Shown: piece after piece, positions 1 to 7,021 of the stretch
Layout: each line of letters begins with the position of its first letter
Numbering within the stretch: position 1 is the first letter of the stretch
From: CAZBWE01 sp964440735
GTDB taxonomy: Bacteria > Planctomycetota > Phycisphaerae > Sedimentisphaerales > Anaerobacaceae
NCBI GenBank assembly: GCA_964440735.1
Contig: CAYTTK010000111.1
Location: 1-9,078 of the forward strand
Direction: 5' to 3'
DNA: 9,078 bases
The notes under the pieces: generated by a model
What the model saw: the letters and a program-made list of their open reading frames with translations, nothing else
What the model was told of the DNA's origin: nothing
Database searches by the model: none
Translations under genes and position numbers: made by a program

Positions 1-408
1 GCCATCATGAATGGGTATTCCAGAGACATTCTGTTCGTTCATCAGCTCTTGTGCCCTTCTGACAGGTTCAGCCGGCGATAGTGTTACCGGGTCGAGGATT
101 ACTCCGTGCTCAGAGCGTTTGACCTTTGCCACTTCTCTTTTCTGGGCCTCGATTGTGAGGTTCTTGTGAATGATGCCGATTCCGCCTTCCTGGGCCAGCG
201 CGATGGCCAGTTGTGCTTCGGTAACGGTATCCATAGCAGCAGAGACAATCGGAATATTTATTGTGATATTTTTGCTCAGTTTCGTGCTGGTATCCGCCTG
301 GCTCGGCACAAAATCGCTTTTGGCGGGGATTAGCAAGACATCGTCGAAAGTGATACCTTCAGCGACAATCTTGTTGGTCCTTGCCTTTGCGGGAATTTTC
401 TTATCCAT
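1..408 (-). CDS. guaB: IMP dehydrogenase, N-terminal part (runs off left edge)
   Basis: This is the first 136 codons of inosine-5'-monophosphate dehydrogenase, which oxidises IMP to XMP with NAD+ in the cytoplasm, the first committed step of GMP synthesis. Reading the - strand from ATG at 408-406 gives the family's N-terminal signature TFDDVLLIPAKSDFVPS (residues 20-36). The strongly conserved barrel segment PIVSAAMDTVTEA lies at 53-65, followed by QEGGIGIIHKN (73-83). The first CBS domain starts near residue 100, and the window ends inside it (SGIPIHDG, 129-136). The catalytic cysteine loop lies outside the window, so activity cannot be judged. The start is supported by a GGAGA ribosome site (plus coordinates 415-419) six bases upstream. 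It is transcribed divergently from the rest of the window. The family assignment is very secure. Confidence 0.96.
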   Translation of the reverse strand, partial: MDKKIPAKARTNKIVAEGITFDDVLLIPAKSDFVPSQADTSTKLSKNITINIPIVSAAMDTVTEAQLAIALAQEGGIGIIHKNLTIEAQKREVAKVKRSEHGVILDPVTLSPAEPVRRAQELMNEQNVSGIPIHDG

Positions 409-485
409 TTTTTCTCTCCAATCTGGCTACGGCTTGCGCCTGCGCCACGACGAGTACTATTCGCCATCTGGTTTTAAGGTGCGCC

Positions 486-514
486 AGTATAATATTGCTA
501 CAAGCTATCGTCAA
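486..514 (-). promoter_or_regulatory. Candidate sigma-70 promoter of guaB
   Basis: On the - strand the -35 box TTGACG (plus coordinates 509-514) is followed after exactly 17 bases by the -10 box TATACT (486-491). Each box matches the consensus at 5 of 6 positions. Transcription would start near 479, giving guaB a leader of about 70 nt. I saw no convincing purine riboswitch or attenuator in that leader. A second TATAAT on the - strand (567-572) has no good -35 box and is less likely. Confidence 0.65.
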
Positions 515-539
515 ACCCAATTTTCACCTTCCCTTGTTA

Positions 540-555
540 GGGATTCTGGAGTCCC
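540..555. repeat. Small hairpin in the intergenic region
   Basis: GGGATTCTGGAGTCCC can fold into a six-base-pair stem (one G-U pair) with a CTGG loop. It lies between the guaB promoter and the larger inverted repeat. It is not followed by a T run on either strand, so it does not look like an intrinsic terminator. Its role is unknown and it may be chance. Confidence 0.3.
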
Positions 556-582
556 ATATTTGCATAATTATAGTGTTTTATT

Positions 583-664
583 TTGACCCCGTTAGAAACC
601 AACCCGCTGCCCCGCTTTGGGGGAACCGCAGGGACAAGAAAGAGAGAATTTCTAACGGGGTTGA
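583..664. repeat. Inverted-repeat element with 13-bp perfect arms
   Basis: The left arm ACCCCGTTAGAAA (586-598) is perfectly complementary to the right arm TTTCTAACGGGGT (649-661). As RNA, two G-U pairs and an A-U pair extend the stem to 583-664. The 50-base interior is GC-rich and can form a second imperfect hairpin: CTGC (607-610) pairs with GCAG (628-631), with CCC opposite GGG inside. The whole element is about 80 bp, lies between two divergent genes and has no coding sense. It resembles a miniature dispersed repeat (REP- or MITE-like) or a structured leader. Only one copy is present in this window, so its repetitive nature is not proven. No flanking direct repeat is obvious. Confidence 0.6.
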
Positions 665-689
665 CGCGGCGGGGAATTTAGATTATTCT
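661..689 (+). promoter_or_regulatory. Candidate promoter of the zinc-ribbon gene
   Basis: TTGACG (661-666) is followed after 17 bases by TATTCT (684-689). The -35 box matches the consensus at 5 of 6 positions and the -10 box at 4 of 6. The first base of the -35 box is also the last base of the right arm of the inverted repeat, so the repeat may supply part of this promoter. The predicted start is near 696, leaving a leader of about 50 nt before the ATG at 745. Confidence 0.5.
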
Positions 690-729
690 AAGTGACTAAT
701 TGGATAATGTATGTTTTATTAACTTTTTT

Positions 730-734
730 GGAGG
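730..734 (+). promoter_or_regulatory. Ribosome binding site deciding the start at 745
   Basis: GGAGG lies ten bases before ATG 745. The same frame is open back to a TTG at 700, but that codon has no ribosome site and would place the GGAGG inside the gene. The ATG also puts the first CPxC zinc-ribbon motif right at the N terminus, as is usual in this family. Confidence 0.75.
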
Positions 735-744
735 CCAAAAAATA

Positions 745-1269
745 ATGGAATGTCCGGCTTGTGGAAACCAGTTGCAGCAGATGACTGCTGGAGATGTTGC
801 AGTTGATGTATGTAAGGGCGGTTGTGGAGGAATATGGTTCGATAATTTTGAGCTTAAAAAATTCGATGAGCCGCATGAGTCGGCAGGGGAGCAACTGCTG
901 GAAGTCGAACGAGACGAGGGGGTAACCGTCGACCATACGAAAAGATTGAAATGCCCGAAGTGTAGCAATGTGATGATGAGGCACTTTTTCAGTGTCAAAA
1001 AGCAGGTTGAGGCCGATGAGTGTCCTGGCTGTGGTGGCTTTTGGCTGGATGCCGGTGAGTTAGGGAAAATACGCAGTCTTTTCAAAACTGAAGAGGAAAG
1101 GCACAAAGCGGCTGATGAGTATTTTCAGGAAGTCTTTGGTGATAAACTTGCTGCAATGCAAGCGGAGGATGAAGCTAAGCTCAATAAAGCAAGAAAGATT
1201 GCAAATATGTTCCGCTTTATCTGTCCGAGCTATTACATTCCGGGAAAACAGGATTGGGGCGCCTTTTAG
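745..1269 (+). CDS. Double zinc-ribbon (zf-TFIIB family) protein
   Basis: This small soluble protein of 174 residues has two copies of the bacterial zf-TFIIB zinc ribbon. Repeat one has C3-P-x-C6 and a second half with C23 and C27 followed by GGIWFDNFEL. Repeat two has C70-P-K-C73 and C93-P-G-C96 followed by GGFWLDAGEL (97-106). The first ribbon is odd in having CxxxC instead of the usual CxxC in its second half. Residues 113-157 are highly charged and probably helical, and the C-terminal end has one more cysteine (C160). Proteins of this family are widespread in bacteria but their function is not established; nucleic-acid or protein binding is only inferred from the fold. The gene has its own candidate promoter and may be co-transcribed with the protease gene 101 bp downstream. 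Confidence 0.85.
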   Translation: MECPACGNQLQQMTAGDVAVDVCKGGCGGIWFDNFELKKFDEPHESAGEQLLEVERDEGVTVDHTKRLKCPKCSNVMMRHFFSVKKQVEADECPGCGGFWLDAGELGKIRSLFKTEEERHKAADEYFQEVFGDKLAAMQAEDEAKLNKARKIANMFRFICPSYYIPGKQDWGAF

Positions 1270-1370
1270 TTCCGTGGATAACGTTTGCATAGCAATACGC
1301 TGAAGCCGACATCGGCATCTTAACTCAATATCTTCCGGAACCTAACGACATTTTAGAAAGACATAATAGA

Positions 1371-2183
1371 ATGCAGGAAAATAATGCACCTGCCAGCGAG
1401 CAGAAGCCGGCTCCGTGGGGTTTTTGGGCCACAGTGGGATTTTCCTGTGTTATCGGTTTAGTTTATTTTCTTATCCAGGTAATTGTGGTCGCTTTATTTT
1501 TGTTGGCTGCCATGATTCGTGCCCCGGAATTCAACATTGATAAGTTTTTCAGCGACTTAGAGGTAAACGGCCTATTCTTAGCAACAGCAACATGCGCTGC
1601 TGCACCATTTACAATCGTGCTGGTGGTAATATTTGCAAAAATTCGCCAGCCCCCGCATCTCCCGACGCAAGGCGTGGCGGCGGGCAGGTCAATCACGGTT
1701 AAGGAATACCTATGTTTACGCTGGGTTGGGTGGAAAGAGCTTTTTAAATGGTCATTAATTGTTCTTTTGCTTGCAGGATGTTACGATGGTTTAACTTTCT
1801 TGACAGGTCGACCTGTCGTCACAAAATTTATGGTCGATTCATATACTACAGCATACTTTGTGCCGTTTTTATGGTTTGCTTTTATAGTCGTCGCGCCGCT
1901 GACTGAAGAATTATTTTTTCGAGGTTTTTTGTTCAAAGGTATTGAGCATTCAAGGATTGGGGTTGCAGGAGCAGTGGTCATAACTTCGCTTTTCTGGTCG
2001 GTTATGCATATTCAGTACGATATCTACGGCATCGCTAATCTTTTTATAAGCGGCCTGCTTCTCGGCCTTGCGAGGGTAAAAAGCAATTCAATTTATACGC
2101 CTGTTGCTATGCATATACTTCAGAATATAATAGCCACCGTTGAGGCCGTTATCTACTTAAGGATGACGCCAAACGTTGTCTGA
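1371..2183 (+). CDS. CPBP family intramembrane glutamic endopeptidase
   Basis: This 270-residue multi-pass membrane protein is of the CPBP/Abi family (Rce1-like proteases). The diagnostic motifs are present in order: E179-E180-x3-R184 (TEELFFRG), H213 in SVMHIQYD, and H248 with N252 in AMHILQN. These are the predicted catalytic glutamate and its helper residues, so the site appears intact. About six to seven hydrophobic segments are visible, roughly at 18-48, 67-90, 125-145, 160-178, 197-212, 219-235 and 243-263. A short proline-rich cytoplasmic N terminus precedes them. Known relatives cleave prenylated CaaX proteins in eukaryotes or take part in bacteriocin immunity and signalling; the substrate here is unknown. 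The ribosome site before ATG 1371 is weak and no convincing separate promoter is seen, which fits read-through from the zinc-ribbon gene. Confidence 0.88.
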   Translation: MQENNAPASEQKPAPWGFWATVGFSCVIGLVYFLIQVIVVALFLLAAMIRAPEFNIDKFFSDLEVNGLFLATATCAAAPFTIVLVVIFAKIRQPPHLPTQGVAAGRSITVKEYLCLRWVGWKELFKWSLIVLLLAGCYDGLTFLTGRPVVTKFMVDSYTTAYFVPFLWFAFIVVAPLTEELFFRGFLFKGIEHSRIGVAGAVVITSLFWSVMHIQYDIYGIANLFISGLLLGLARVKSNSIYTPVAMHILQNIIATVEAVIYLRMTPNVV

Positions 2184-2251
2184 GCCACTCTATCTAACCG
2201 GCAGAGGTGCTGTTACACGAAAATCACACTTTGTGAAAAGCAGAAAAAAAG

Positions 2252-2280
2252 TTGACGCCTGCCGGCTCTATAGCTACAAT
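2252..2280 (+). promoter_or_regulatory. Candidate sigma-70 promoter of the pckG operon
   Basis: TTGACG (2252-2257) and TACAAT (2275-2280) are separated by 17 bases, and each matches the consensus at 5 of 6 positions. A run of seven A residues just upstream (2244-2250) could act as an UP element. The predicted start is near 2287, about 45 nt before ATG 2331. CTGCCGG (2259-2265) in the spacer is the inverted copy of CCGGCAG at 2198-2204, which might be an operator pair but could be chance. Confidence 0.7.
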
Positions 2281-2330
2281 CTCTCGGCTTTTCTGAATCT
2301 GATTGAATATTATGGAGGTAACGGTTCTGT

Positions 2331-4211
2331 ATGGATAGTGTAAAAAGATTATTAAAAGAAAAATTAACAACGGAAAATTACAATCGTCTTATTGCTCTGG
2401 ACAATCCGAAGATGCACGAGTTTGTGGCTGATGCGATTGAGCTTACGCAGCCGGCTTCGGTCTTTGTCTTCACCGGTTCAGAATCTGACATTGCTTATAT
2501 CCGTGAATTGGCAATAAAAAAGGGTGAAGAGATACCGCTGGATATCCCCGGGCATACCTGTCACTTTGATGGATACCACGACCAGGCCCGCGATAAAGCC
2601 AGGACAAAGTATCTACTACCACCTGGCTCACAGTTGGGCGAAAGTCTTAATTCCATCGACAAAAAAACTGGGGTAGAGGAGGTCCGCTCATTCTTGAAGG
2701 GCTCAATGATTGGCCGAGAGATGCTGGTCTGTTTTTTCTGCCTGGGCCCACTCGATTCAGACTTTTCTATTTCCTGCATTCAGATAACCGATTCACCATA
2801 TGTTGCTCATAGTGAAATCATCCTCTACCGGCCTGGATACGAGCAGTTCAAGAAGCTCGGCTCCTCGCCCGACTTTTTCAGATTCATTCATTCTGAAGGT
2901 GAGCTTGAAAACGCCGTTAGCAAAAATATCGATAAACGCAGGGTCTATATCGACCTCGAAGAAAATCTTGTTTACAGTGCCAACACACAGTATGGGGGCA
3001 ACACAATAGGCCTGAAAAAATTATCTTTGCGCCTTGCTATACAAAAGGCCTCAAGAGAAGGGTGGCTTGCCGAGCATATGTTCCTGATGGGTGCTCACGG
3101 CCCGGTCGGACGGGTGACATACTTCGCCGGCGCATTTCCTTCGGCCTGTGGCAAGACATCAACCTCAATGCTGCCCGGACAAACAATTGTCGGCGATGAC
3201 ATCGCTTACTTGCGCAAAAAAGACGGTCAGGCCCGCTGTGTCAATGTTGAAAAAGGTATCTTCGGCATTATTCGCGATGTCAATGCGAAAGATGACCCAA
3301 TCATCTATGAAGCCTTGACAAGCCGTTGTGAGGTTATCTTCTCCAATGTTTTGATTAATAATGCAAAGAAGCCCCATTGGCTCGGTATGGGTGCCGAATT
3401 GCCAACCGAGGGCGTCAACTATTCTGGCAAATGGTTCAAAGGCAAAACCGATACACAGGGCAATGTGATTTCCCCTGCTCATAAAAATGCACGCTATTGC
3501 CTGAGTATTCCGGACCTGGATAATTGTGACCCGTTGCTTGATGACCCGGAAGGTGTTCTGGTCGGCGGCATCGTTTACGGCGGGCGCGATAGTGACACCT
3601 GGGTGCCTATTGAGCAGGCATTTAACTGGGAAGAGGGCATTATAATAAAAGGCGCTGCACTGGAATCTGAAACTACCGCCGCAACGCTCGGCAAAGAAGG
3701 GGTTAGAACATTTAATCTGATGTCAAATCTTGACTTTTTATCAATTCCACTGGGTCGATATATCCGGAATAATCTGGATTTCGCCAAAGGCATTGACAAT
3801 CCCCCGCTTATTTTTTCGGTAAATTATTTCCTTCGAGACAAAACCGGCAAATACTTAAATGGTATGGCTGATAAAAAGGTCTGGATTCTATGGGCTGAAC
3901 TTCGTGTAAATGGTGACGTTGAGGCAATCGAAACGCCAACCGGCCTGATTCCAAAGTATGAAGATTTGGCAAAGCTGTTCAAAGAACATCTCGGAACTCA
4001 ATACACAAAGGACGATTACATTCAGCAATTCACGATTCGCATACCGGAAAATATTGCTAAGCTCGGCCGTGTTGAGAATATTTATAAGGAAAAGGTTCCT
4101 GATACACCTCAAATACTCTATGACACATTTGATAAGGTTCGCAAACGTCTAAAAGCTGCCCAGGATAAACACGGTGACTGCATCTCACCATTTGATTTGA
4201 TAGTTAAGTAA
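2331..4211 (+). CDS. pckG: Phosphoenolpyruvate carboxykinase (GTP-type family)
   Basis: This 626-residue enzyme converts oxaloacetate plus a nucleoside triphosphate to PEP and CO2, the entry step of gluconeogenesis, in the cytoplasm. In order are seen: ITDSPYVAHSEI (152-163), YGGN (221-224), metal-ligand region K229/K230, AEHM with H249, and P-loop AFPSACGKTS (268-277) containing the reactive cysteine C273. Then follow the metal-binding GDD (288-290), the oxaloacetate-binding GGR (R419) and a lid region around 453-478. These fit the GTP-type family, not the ATP-type. Two features depart from the vertebrate enzyme. The WPGFGEN guanine-binding stretch is replaced by NGMADKK (510-516), and the arginine of MRSEAT is a glutamate (E445). 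These may be traits of a shorter archaeal-like clade. A GGAGG site lies 12 bases before the ATG. The symporter gene follows after 57 bp. Confidence 0.94.
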   Translation: MDSVKRLLKEKLTTENYNRLIALDNPKMHEFVADAIELTQPASVFVFTGSESDIAYIRELAIKKGEEIPLDIPGHTCHFDGYHDQARDKARTKYLLPPGSQLGESLNSIDKKTGVEEVRSFLKGSMIGREMLVCFFCLGPLDSDFSISCIQITDSPYVAHSEIILYRPGYEQFKKLGSSPDFFRFIHSEGELENAVSKNIDKRRVYIDLEENLVYSANTQYGGNTIGLKKLSLRLAIQKASREGWLAEHMFLMGAHGPVGRVTYFAGAFPSACGKTSTSMLPGQTIVGDDIAYLRKKDGQARCVNVEKGIFGIIRDVNAKDDPIIYEALTSRCEVIFSNVLINNAKKPHWLGMGAELPTEGVNYSGKWFKGKTDTQGNVISPAHKNARYCLSIPDLDNCDPLLDDPEGVLVGGIVYGGRDSDTWVPIEQAFNWEEGIIIKGAALESETTAATLGKEGVRTFNLMSNLDFLSIPLGRYIRNNLDFAKGIDNPPLIFSVNYFLRDKTGKYLNGMADKKVWILWAELRVNGDVEAIETPTGLIPKYEDLAKLFKEHLGTQYTKDDYIQQFTIRIPENIAKLGRVENIYKEKVPDTPQILYDTFDKVRKRLKAAQDKHGDCISPFDLIVK

Positions 4212-4268
4212 GCAAAGATCAAAGGACTTTGCCAGACTATAGTGCTTCGACAAGTTTAGGAAGTAAAT

Positions 4269-6065
4269 ATGGTATTTCTTGGATTACACTACGCTATTTG
4301 GATTATCTTGACATTATATTTTATAGGAATGCTGCTGTTGGGCTGGTGGAGTAAGCGTGGCATTACCGACCAGGAGGGGTATCTGTTGGGCAAGCGCCAG
4401 TTCGGAGTTCCGATGATGGTAATGCATTCCTTCGGTGCCGGCACGCATCCCGGCAACATAGCGGGTGTAATGAGCCAGGCCGTTGTCAGCGGGGCATCCA
4501 GCATCTGGGTCTCGTGGATGTGGCTGTTCGGAACGCCATTTTACTGGCTGATTGCGCCAATAGTTCGGCGGATGCGGTGTCTGACTCTGGCTGACTTTTT
4601 CCGTGAACGCTTCGGCAAAGCGGCCAGTGTGCTGTATATAATCATCGCTGCGGTGGGAATGGTCGTTTTTCTGGCAAGCGTTCTGCTTGCAACAAGCCGC
4701 ACTGTGCAGGGTATGATGGGCAAGACCGCAACGTCGGATGAGGTCTGGTTTTTCGGTATTTTATTTGCAACAACGGCGGTATTTATAATCTATAGCTACT
4801 GGGGTGGAATAATTGCAGCAATACGCACCGATATGGTTCAGGGGCTGATGATAATCGCACTGTCCTTCCTTGCTATTCCTGCGGCACTTAGTCTCAAGGA
4901 GGTTGGTGGCCTATCGGGGATGCGCGCGACATTAGACTCACATGGCGCCAACTATCTGAGCTTGTTCGACCCGAAGGGATTTAGTTTGTTGACTGTGCTT
5001 TTATTGTGTATTAATGCGCCGCTGACAATGCTAGCCTTTCCGCATTTGATGAGCGTTTGTGCCGCAGGCCGAACCGAATGGGAGGGACGAGTCGGCTTCA
5101 CCTACGGCAACATCCTCAAACGTATCTGCACCCTGGGCTGGTGCCTGCTTGGATTGTGCTGGCTGGTATATCTGCTAAACACAGGTTCGGTAATCCATAG
5201 GGATGCCGCCTTTGGTGATGCAATTCGCGGACTGCTCTCACCTCCACTGCAGGGTGTGATGCTCGCATGCGTGATGGCAGCAGCGATGTCTTCCGGCGAC
5301 GCCGTTCAGGTCACAGTTGCAGGTCTTTTCTCCCAAAATATCTATAGGGCTTTCCTGAACCCCAAAGCTGAGCAGAAACAGTTGTTGCGTGTTACCCGGA
5401 TTATAGGTGTGGTCATCGCAATTTTGTCACTTGGAGTGGCGATTCTGATGCGTAACAACCTTGTCAGAGCAATCCTTGACTATTTCAATATATTAAGTCT
5501 CGTGGGTATTTCCACAGCGATGGGTATCCTCTGGCGACGAATGAACACAACAGGGATGTTTTGCAGCACAATTGTGGCGGCAATTATATTTCTCCTGACT
5601 CGACACTTCATTTCGTGGAGCGAAGTGGAACTTATGCAACAAGGTCTGCTGACAGTTAGCGAGGGCGTGCGTAGCTGGGCACCCGACGCAGGGCTGCTGC
5701 GGTCCCTGAGCGATATAGGTTTTCTCACCTGGTCCCGGACAGAACCGCAGTTAATCTTTGCACGTTCGGCAACTGTCGGGCTACCGTTGCTAATGGGCAT
5801 TATCAGCGGTGTGATTGGCAGCCTTGTAACATCCCCATCGAAGCCAGAAGTCATCGAAAAATTCTTCAAAAAGATATACGTTCCCATCAAGCAGGAGGCG
5901 AAACTCGATTTACCGTTGGATGAGGCCGTCCCCCAATCCAGCCGCTGGCTTACTGCCGGCGGACTGTTCATCGTCAAGCCATCGCGCCAATCCTGGGTGG
6001 GCTTTGTTATCACGCTGGGAATTTGTGTGGCCTGCGTGCTGGTAATGCTTATTATACTCAAATAG
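4269..6065 (+). CDS. Sodium:solute symporter (SSS family)
   Basis: This 598-residue inner-membrane transporter of the SSS family (LeuT fold) probably uses the Na+ gradient to import a small solute. The evidence is the N-terminal GYLLGKRQFG (37-46), which corresponds to the family's YFLAGR region. The signature WGG...RTDMVQG lies at 178-192, and TM8 contains AAAMSSGDAVQ (337-347), where S341 and S342 match the Na2-site serines. About 13 hydrophobic segments are present. A polar loop of about 50 residues (522-570) precedes the last helix, as in longer members. The substrate cannot be inferred from sequence: the family covers sugars, amino acids, acetate, pyruvate and others. AGGAAG (4258-4263) lies five bases before the ATG. 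There is no clear promoter in the 57-bp gap after pckG, so co-transcription is likely. The stop is 17 bp from the next start. Confidence 0.9.
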   Translation: MVFLGLHYAIWIILTLYFIGMLLLGWWSKRGITDQEGYLLGKRQFGVPMMVMHSFGAGTHPGNIAGVMSQAVVSGASSIWVSWMWLFGTPFYWLIAPIVRRMRCLTLADFFRERFGKAASVLYIIIAAVGMVVFLASVLLATSRTVQGMMGKTATSDEVWFFGILFATTAVFIIYSYWGGIIAAIRTDMVQGLMIIALSFLAIPAALSLKEVGGLSGMRATLDSHGANYLSLFDPKGFSLLTVLLLCINAPLTMLAFPHLMSVCAAGRTEWEGRVGFTYGNILKRICTLGWCLLGLCWLVYLLNTGSVIHRDAAFGDAIRGLLSPPLQGVMLACVMAAAMSSGDAVQVTVAGLFSQNIYRAFLNPKAEQKQLLRVTRIIGVVIAILSLGVAILMRNNLVRAILDYFNILSLVGISTAMGILWRRMNTTGMFCSTIVAAIIFLLTRHFISWSEVELMQQGLLTVSEGVRSWAPDAGLLRSLSDIGFLTWSRTEPQLIFARSATVGLPLLMGIISGVIGSLVTSPSKPEVIEKFFKKIYVPIKQEAKLDLPLDEAVPQSSRWLTAGGLFIVKPSRQSWVGFVITLGICVACVLVMLIILK

Positions 6066-6070
6066 AGAGA

Positions 6071-6074
6071 GAGG
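6071..6074 (+). promoter_or_regulatory. Ribosome binding site deciding the start at 6083
   Basis: GAGG, inside a longer GA-rich stretch, lies eight bases before ATG 6083. The frame is open back to 6023 inside the symporter gene. The later ATG gives the correct dinucleotide-fold N terminus, with the GxGxxG motif nine residues in. Confidence 0.75.
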
Positions 6075-6082
6075 ACGACAGA

Positions 6083-6961
6083 ATGACATCTAAGGTCGGA
6101 CTTGTTGGCCTTGGCCTTGTTGGCACAGCGGTTGCGGAACGTCTGCTGGCCGAGGGATTCGACGTCGTCGGGTTCGACATAGACACAGCAAGATGCGAGC
6201 ACCTTGGAAAGTTGGGCGGACAGGCGCTGGGCAACCTGGCCGAGGTTAGCGAGCAAGCCAGCCGTGTTGTCCTTTCACTTCCGGATACCAGCGTTGTCCT
6301 GCAGGTTGTCGAAGGTTCCGCAGGTGTTTTGGAAGCAAACAAGCCGCCGAAATACATAATTGATACGACGACCGGTGACCCTGATGAAACAGCCGAACTG
6401 GAACAACGGCTCACTAAGCGGGGAATAAATTTTTTGGATGCTCCTTTTTCCGGTTCCAGCCAGCAGCTCAGAGACCGGGACGTGGTCTTTATGGTTGGGG
6501 GTGACAGGACAGCTTTCGAGAACTGCCGGGATATTTTTCGCGCACTGGCAGAGAAGATATTTTACTTAGGCGCCTCTGGCAGCGGCTCCAGAGCCAAGCT
6601 CGCCAGCAATCTTATTCTCGGCCTGAATCGCCTGGTCTTAGCGGAGGGGCTTGTCTTTGCGAGCAAGCTTGGTCTTGAGCCGCAGGCCTTTCTTGAACTG
6701 CTCAAGATCACGCCCGCCTACTCGGCTGCGATGGACGTAAAGGGGAGAAAAATGCTTGAAGGTGATTTCACGCCCCAGGCAAGAATTAAGCAACACCACA
6801 AAGACGTCTCGATTATCCTCAAATATGCGCAAAAGTATGGCCAGGAACTGCCTCTGTCTAAGGTGCACTTAGATATTCTGCAAAAGGCAATCGCGGCAGG
6901 TGACGCAGACCTGGACAACTCAGCCGTTATTCGGGAAATCCAGCGCAGACAAAAAAGCTGA
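6083..6961 (+). CDS. NAD-binding beta-hydroxyacid dehydrogenase family protein
   Basis: This 292-residue soluble oxidoreductase belongs to the 3-hydroxyisobutyrate dehydrogenase / tartronate semialdehyde reductase family. It has the Rossmann motif G9-L-G-L-V-G14. D32 at the end of the second strand favours NAD over NADP. The substrate loop begins DAPFSG (119-124), the catalytic lysine is K172 with N176 four residues later, and the conserved K240-D241 is in the C-terminal helical domain. The substrate loop is divergent: the usual GGxxGAxxGTL becomes SSQQLRDRDV, so the third glycine and both later glycines are lost. That argues against a standard 3-hydroxyisobutyrate or tartronate substrate. 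Length is normal for the family. It lies 17 bp after the symporter gene, which suggests that it acts on the imported compound; this is an inference. Confidence 0.88.
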   Translation: MTSKVGLVGLGLVGTAVAERLLAEGFDVVGFDIDTARCEHLGKLGGQALGNLAEVSEQASRVVLSLPDTSVVLQVVEGSAGVLEANKPPKYIIDTTTGDPDETAELEQRLTKRGINFLDAPFSGSSQQLRDRDVVFMVGGDRTAFENCRDIFRALAEKIFYLGASGSGSRAKLASNLILGLNRLVLAEGLVFASKLGLEPQAFLELLKITPAYSAAMDVKGRKMLEGDFTPQARIKQHHKDVSIILKYAQKYGQELPLSKVHLDILQKAIAAGDADLDNSAVIREIQRRQKS

Positions 6962-7021
6962 TGTTAATTAAGATGGGATTTGAGGTCTTCAAAAAGTCCT
7001 GAAGCTGCGCCAAAAAGAAAG

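Noticed and set aside
409..480. A purine riboswitch or attenuator in the guaB leader
   Set aside because: The leader of about 70 nt shows no three-way-junction pattern, no conserved purine-aptamer core and no terminator hairpin.
106..695. Overlapping + strand open frames of 75-138 codons
   Set aside because: The first two lie over the clearly recognisable guaB gene on the other strand, and the third runs through the guaB promoter and the inverted-repeat element. None gives a sensible protein.
1304..1315. GCCGACATCGGC palindrome before the protease gene
   Set aside because: Too short to form a stable hairpin and no second copy nearby; likely chance.
4212..4232. GCAAAG/CTTTGC stem after pckG as a terminator
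   Set aside because: Six A/T-rich pairs, a nine-base loop and no T run. The next gene starts 57 bp after pckG on the same strand, so read-through is more likely.
5480..6256. A 258-codon open frame on the - strand across the symporter/dehydrogenase junction
   Set aside because: It lies antisense to two well-supported genes, its product resembles no family I know, and no ribosome site was seen. It is a shadow of their codon usage.
6987..7004. CTTCA/TGAAG stem after the dehydrogenase gene as a terminator
   Set aside because: Only five pairs with an eight-base loop and no T run downstream.
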